Below, in pieces: positions 43,501 to 49,500 of a stretch of 64,000 bases of DNA (the stretch's first letter is position 1; each line of letters begins with the position of its first letter). The notes below the pieces were generated by a model that saw nothing but the letters and a program-made list of their open reading frames with translations, made no database searches and was not told the origin of the DNA. The DNA is from Anadara kagoshimensis (taxonomy: Eukaryota > Mollusca > Bivalvia > Arcoida > Arcidae). The DNA lies in assembly GCA_021292105.1 (NCBI GenBank), contig CM037871.1, positions 38,131,182 through 38,195,181 on the forward strand. Direction: 5' to 3'. The translations under genes were made by a program, and so were the position numbers.

Positions 43501-46500
43501 TTACAAGTTGTAAGTGTTTTAGTATCTATATTTTCAATGTTTGTTTCATTTTAGAAGAAACGAGAGGGCCGTTGATCCCTTATTATGCCAAATGACCCCA
43601 TTTTCCCCAATTGTTTAAAACAATCAAACCACCAAAATATGTTGATTTACATACAAAAAATCAGTAATTCAATATCATGGTGTAAAATTATTGAAAAACT
43701 CCATAAATTTCATCATACTATGGTGTAAAATTATTGTAAATCTCCAGAAACTTCATCGTATAATATCTCTTTTTTCTATTTTATAGGCTACATTTGAAGG
43801 TTGGATGGAAGCTATTGAAGCTGCTGTAGATTCCACAGAGGTAGGCATTAATTTCTTATCTGAAATATGTATATCCCTTATTTAAGCAATTTTATTGAAG
43901 AAATTATTACATATGTTCCTATTTACAGTATCTTATAGACAAACTGATTCATAAAACAGTGAATTTAATTTGTTATATATTCCTAATGTAAAACACAGAC
44001 TACCCGGTAATACTTTTTTTTACTTGTTAATTTACATCAAATATGTCAAGCTCCGAAACAGCATCCACCTCCTAGCTCCGTATGTCATAAAAGAGATACA
44101 AATTTTGGCCGCTGTTCGGAATTTGCTAATATGTAAGAGCTTTGTCATGCTGACAGAAAGTCTTGTAAATGTTTATGTAAATGCAGCTCATCTAAATCAC
44201 TTTGTATATCAGTGTATTCAGTTACAGTGAAACAGTAATGCTACTTTCATCTTGACTTAAAGTTATCTGGGAATTCCAATTCTCATGTATTACAAATTAG
44301 AACAAATAGAACCATTAGGACCATATAATGAGGTATCCAGTGTATTTAAGAAATTGAAGATCTTCTGTATTCAATTCAATATCCCATAGGTCCACAATTA
44401 TGATACAATTTTTCATTGTTGGAAATAAGTCAGAATTTTCAACCAGTCCATCCGTCTTGATAATTTCAAGAGTTTCTGTTGTTGTATATATAGGAGATTT
44501 TTAGAAAAAATTAAGCAGTCATTTTCTGTTTGATTCATTTCAAAATTTTCTATTGTGGTTATATATATAGGAGACTTTTAAAAAAGTAATCAGTCCTTCC
44601 CAAAAGTCTTGGACTGTTGGACTGGCGGTTATTTTGAACACTGTCTTTTTTATCATACTAAGAGATATAAATTTCTTTATTTTAGGTCGATCAGCAGCCA
44701 GCCTTTGAAGCTAGTCTTGCCTCATATTTGTATTTTGTGTGTTTTATTGTATTTGGGGCATTCTTCACACTCAATCTCTTCATTGGCGTAATTATTGATA
44801 ATTTTAATACACTCAAAAAGCAGGTTTGTACAATTTATTTAATTAATCTTTTATTTCATCTGACAAATGTGAAAACTGTGATCTTTTCTACATGTCATAT
44901 ATACATGTATTATTGGTTTTCTGCTATTTAAGCTTGTCTCTGTGTTGGGTAGGTCATATCTCTCTGTATGAGTGTAATGGTCTAGTGTAATTTTAAGGTT
45001 TAGGTTGAAACTTCATGGTGGAAAACGTGTGTATTAGCTATTTTGTTCTTTTCCATTACAATGAGTCATAATTTGTGACATGCAGCACACACACACACAC
45101 ACATTGGCAGATTCTCAAAACAAGCACCAAATCAAAAATATTTGCTACAGTCAAAGGGGAACAACTCCGGTAATTTAAAGTGTTCTTTGTGTAAGCATAC
45201 CACAAATTGTATGGTAATTTAAAGTGTTCTTTGTGTAAGCATGCCACAAATTGTATGGTAATTTAAAGTGTTCTTTCTGTAAGCATACCACAAATTGTAT
45301 TGTAATTTAAAGTGTTCTTCATGTACACACACCACAAATTATATGGTAATTTAAAGTGTTCTTCATGTAAGCATACCACAAATTGTATGGTAATTTAAAG
45401 TGTTCTTCATGTAAGCATGCCACAAATTGTATGGTAATTTAAAGTGTTCTTTGTGTAAGCATGCCACAAATTGTATTGTAATTTAAAGTGTTCTTCATGT
45501 ACACACACCACAAATTATATGGTAATTTAAAGTGTTCTTCATGTAAGCATACCACAAATTGTATGGTAATTTAAAGTGTTCTTCATGTAAGCATACCACA
45601 AATTGTATGGTAATTTAAAGTGTTCTTCATGTAAGCATACCACAAATTGTATGGTAATTTAAAGTGTTCTTCATGTACACACACCACAAATTGTATGGTA
45701 ATTTAGTGTTCTTCATGTAAGCATACCACAAATTGTATGGTAATTTAAAGTGTTCTTCATGTACGCATACCACAAATTGTATCAGAAATTGTTGAAAGTA
45801 CATTTGGTACATAATTTTATAAAGATGAAAGGGAAAAAATCTGTCTGCGGGATTTCACAGATCACATTAATGCTACAGGTTTGTCAAAAGTACCACAGAC
45901 TGACTTACCAGTAAATAAGTGTTTTAAGCATATCTGTTTCACTATTTTCTTAATGATTACATGTTGTGTTATTTCAGTATGAAGGGAGTCCTCTAGACAT
46001 GTTTTTGACTGCTGGTCAGAAGAACTATATGACAACGCTCAAAAAGCTCAGCAGTAGAAAACCACAAAAGACTATAAGAAGACCAAATGTAAGACAAATA
46101 CTCATTTTTTCTTGTTTTCATAATACACATGTAATTTTTTTCCATAAAAATCATACAATAAATTATTATAACCAAAAATGGTTTTTTTTTTTTTTGGTTG
46201 AGGTTTATTGAAAGTGATTAAAAAATGTATTCATATAAATGTACTATATACATGTATATATAATGACTGTGTTCTGCATATTATCTGACAGCCCAGATAT
46301 AGTTGTAAAAATCTGCCAATCTGCATATTTTGACTATTTAAAGGAAGTTAAGCAGTCATAATACCCATACATATCTCAATTATATTCAAGAAGAAAGGTT
46401 TCATGAATGTGAATATATTCACATGATATGTCCTGCTTTTCCTAGTTTATCCATTCATAATTTGCATATTTTTACATTCCACTTATTTATTGATATTCAA

Positions 46501-49500
46501 AATAGCTGCTTCCTAATCAACCAAAAGTTTTTGTAATTGTAAGATTAATTTCAATCCGATCTTGAGTGATGGTGACCTAAGAGGTTATATAAGGTTGATG
46601 TATGATGGTGCGGTAAATTTCTGAATTTTCTAATCACTGGTCCCGGTTTCACAAGCATTCCTCAACTAAGATATTCCTTATCTTAAATTTAGCTTACTTT
46701 GACCATCTTTTTTAGGGCTATGAATTTATATTTTTGGCAAAAACTGAATACAATGTTATAAGCTTGAAATAATCTTCAAAATGATACCTTAAATAACTCA
46801 ATATCTTAAAAATTAACAAAATTATTAAGATTTGAAATTTGCCATATTTAAGTTAAGGGAAATCTTTGTTAAGGAAAAATTATGAAACAGGAGCCAGTTA
46901 TACTTTATATTTACTGAAAAATGCTAACGAAATTGTGACATATATGCTTTTCTCTGTAATATCAATTATATAATTTACATTTTCTATTTTCAGAATGCGT
47001 GTCAATCAGTATTTTATGATATTTCAACAAGTCAGAAGTTTGACATATTTATTATTTTCATAATTGTTAGTAATATGACTACTATGGCTATTGAGCATTA
47101 TAAACAATCAGACACAGTGACTGAAGTTTTATCCATCTTAAATATCATATTTACAACGATTTTCCTGCTGGAATGTATCGTAAAACTTACTGGTTTACGC
47201 TTACACTACTTTAGAGTTGGATGGAACGTGTTTGACTTCATCATTGTAGTTCTTTCTCTAATTGGTAAGTTTAATTAAATTTTTTTATCATATTCAATTT
47301 ACAATTTAACATTTGCAGGGTTTTTGTTTTAGCTCACCCACACAAAATCACAAAAGAGTTTATAGTATAATATTCCATGGTGTGAACATCCATCATCAAT
47401 TTTTTGACTAAAGTTATTTGGGTTTATTGACCTAGATGTGAGGGTGATTGATATATTATCTTGTGAAAGGTCCTGTTTTATTTTGAATCTATTTTATTGA
47501 ACCCTAAAGAGTAGGTGTGCTAATGTACATCTGTAGCCCCAAAATTTAAATGCCCGGATATTACTTTACTAACCCACAAAATTACCTCCCTTTTATTTTA
47601 GATTGCATCATTTATGTTGCCATGACGTCGTAGACATTGTCACCATTTGTAACTTTCATATACGTATGTATCAATCTGATTAGCTCAGTTGGTAGAGCTC
47701 TCCTCCATTTTGTGGGAGGTCCAGGTTTGATTCCCTGTTTGCCCCTGCATTTTTTCTCCTTCTTGTTAACGGTACTTTGTACACATCAATATGGAAATGA
47801 GAAAAAATATAATTTACATTCATTAAAAACATTTAAATGCAGAAATATTCAGCCATAGTCATATTTGGCTCAAACTGGATACAGTGATGTATATGATGTA
47901 AACATGGCACATTGATTGATTCAACTTAAAATTCAAATTTTATTTATAAACAAAATTATTATGTACATGTACGTGGTTTAACGATTAGCTTTATTTTAAA
48001 TTGCATGTGTCTTCCATTGCATGAATTAAGAGTGAACATTTTATTAATAACTTTGATATAAGTCCATTTTAATTTGATTTAGTTTGTACGGAAGAAATGG
48101 TTCATATTTATTAATATTATTTGTATTTTTTCTTTTTTATTTCTTTTTTTACGCTGATTTTAAAGCCATGTTATTGACTATACTGGCAGACCTAGGTAAC
48201 ATTAATAGCGTTTAGTTACCTAGACTTGATTAGATTGCTTGGCTAAAAATATTACAAGCATCAATACTTTTGAAATATTAGGTTATGACAAAATATTTCC
48301 TAGTTTGTATAATTTCACAAGTTATTACCAGTAATCAAAATAAAAAATTGATCAAAATTACATTATAAATCACCATGATATTATTGTGTTCCTAGTAATA
48401 AGTTTTCCTGAAAAAGGCTACCGTATATACAAAACAAGGCCACCTTCCAGGGATGATAAGCTTAACTACAGTAAAACCTCGATTCATTGCCACCATTTGT
48501 TCAGTCAAATTTTGGCGTTATAAAGGGGTTTGGCAATAAATCGAGGGAGGCCCATAAAGAAAAACATATACAACATGGATTTTGGGACTTCAAAATAGTG
48601 TGGCGATAAGCGAGTTGGTAAAGTTATCGAGGGGCATTATAACAAGGTTTTACTGTATATTGAGTTCAGGGCCCAGCTCACTTCAGAAAATGAGTTTTAA
48701 CAGTAATAAATAGCTAAAATGTAAAAAATGTAGGGGGACCAGACTTATTTTTTACAAGCCATGGGCTACTGGGCAACTGCTAATCGTAATGCATGTACTA
48801 GTCTTCAATATACTCCAGGCCAAAAGGGTGAAATGCTTCATCATGGTGGTAACTCTAAAGGGAGATAACTTCATTAAGCATTATGCTGCATTTCTATTTT
48901 TAGAAAGGATGCTAATAAGAAAGGACTACTTTAATATTATCAGTATGGAAATAAGACTAGGAAATATTTTCAAATTTTATTTTTATTTTATTATTTTAGA
49001 TTATTTTATTTTTGTTACAAAACATATTCAGAATCTTAAATTCATTAAACAATTATACAGTAATGTACATGCCAGAATTAAAGAAAAATTGTTCCACTGT
49101 TAAACAACCTGCTCCCCCCTCCCATGTGTGATAAACACTGTAGATGTTTAATTGTGTTGTGTGTTTGTAGTCGTGACAACATTAAATTGCACAGTAGAGC
49201 TTTAATGGGAGGAAAAACACTGTAGATTTCAAATAAATTAAAGAGTTTTTAATTAGTTTGAAGTAGACAAAAGGGTAGGGTGGGGGGTGGTTAAAATAGA
49301 TGTTTATTAATACAATTAGAGGAATACAAGCACAAGTTTAAAGTTATAACCTTCGTTTGTACTTGTATTATATGTTGATCAGGATTTATGTCATATTCAT
49401 TTCATCATTGAGGTAAAAAAAACAGTTGTCATTGTATGTCCCAAATGAGGACTAATTTTTTATTTTCTCAATGGAAGTGCATTATCAACATGAAATTTCC

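Noticed and set aside
47671..47760. Functional tRNA gene
   Set aside because: Box A and B are good but the acceptor stem does not pair and the anticodon loop has eight bases.
48789..49103. 104-residue open frame in intron 25
   Set aside because: AT-rich, no recognised homology or splice support; likely chance.
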